This document shows, piece by piece, positions 19,010-19,045 of a stretch of DNA of 19,045 bases. The notes beneath the pieces were generated by a model. The model worked only from the letters and a program-made list of their open reading frames with translations, did not search any database and was not told the DNA's origin. This stretch comes from an uncultured Collinsella sp. GTDB taxonomy: Bacteria; Actinomycetota; Coriobacteriia; Coriobacteriales; Coriobacteriaceae. The stretch lies in contig UREE01000036.1 of the NCBI GenBank assembly GCA_900546825.1, positions 1-19,045 on the forward strand, given 5' to 3'. The translations under genes and the position numbers were made by a program. Position 1 is the stretch's first letter; each line of letters starts with the position of its first letter.

Positions 19010-19045
19010 TTACGTTTGTCGCGAGTTCCGCATGCAAAGAAGGCC

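Overview
The window is about 19 kb of fairly GC-rich bacterial DNA. It is densely coded, mostly in short operons, with strong Shine-Dalgarno sites and C/G-ending codons in the housekeeping genes. Gene content (fused ECF ATPase, secreted C69 dipeptidase, tandem acetate kinases convergent with pta, glf next to a family-2 glycosyltransferase) and codon style suggest an anaerobic, acetate-producing gut actinobacterium of the Coriobacteriia, most likely Collinsella or a close relative. That placement is inference; no rRNA or other marker is present.

Left arm (1-5675, almost all minus strand). A predicted tryptophan ECF importer operon runs off the left edge: a promoter, a 22-codon leader peptide with three consecutive Trp codons, an intrinsic terminator, the membrane S component, an intercistronic hairpin, then a fused double ATPase cut by the window edge. 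Upstream lies a secreted, membrane-anchored C69 dipeptidase. Next comes a lipid/diacylglycerol kinase-like gene followed at once by an unlisted 30-residue membrane miniprotein, closed by a strong terminator.

Middle (5700-12390, plus strand). rnd (RNase D), a YugP-type zinc metallopeptidase, xseA-xseB (exonuclease VII), a HIT-family hydrolase, and then a LysR regulator with an MFS exporter. The last pair looks richer in A/T-ending codons than its surroundings.

Right arm (12390-19045). Two tandem acetate kinase paralogues converge on pta, making the Pta-AckA acetate/ATP pathway. The first paralogue has unusual residues at several normally conserved motifs. pta and glf diverge from a tight promoter region with two mirrored TATAAT boxes. 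glf (UDP-galactopyranose mutase) overlaps a GT2 glycosyltransferase gene, suggesting galactofuranose-containing surface glycans.

The most interesting structure is non-coding. First, there is a Trp-codon attenuation leader whose coding segment can pair over 20 of 21 positions with a segment beyond the terminator. Second, three nested palindromes of about 100-130 bp (6956-7053, 15172-15298, 18785-18894) sit at operon boundaries. They have unrelated sequences but the same architecture: a perfect outer arm of 15-29 bp enclosing an inner hairpin. Several other dyads overlap predicted promoters. No tRNA, rRNA, CRISPR array, transposase or prophage gene was seen.
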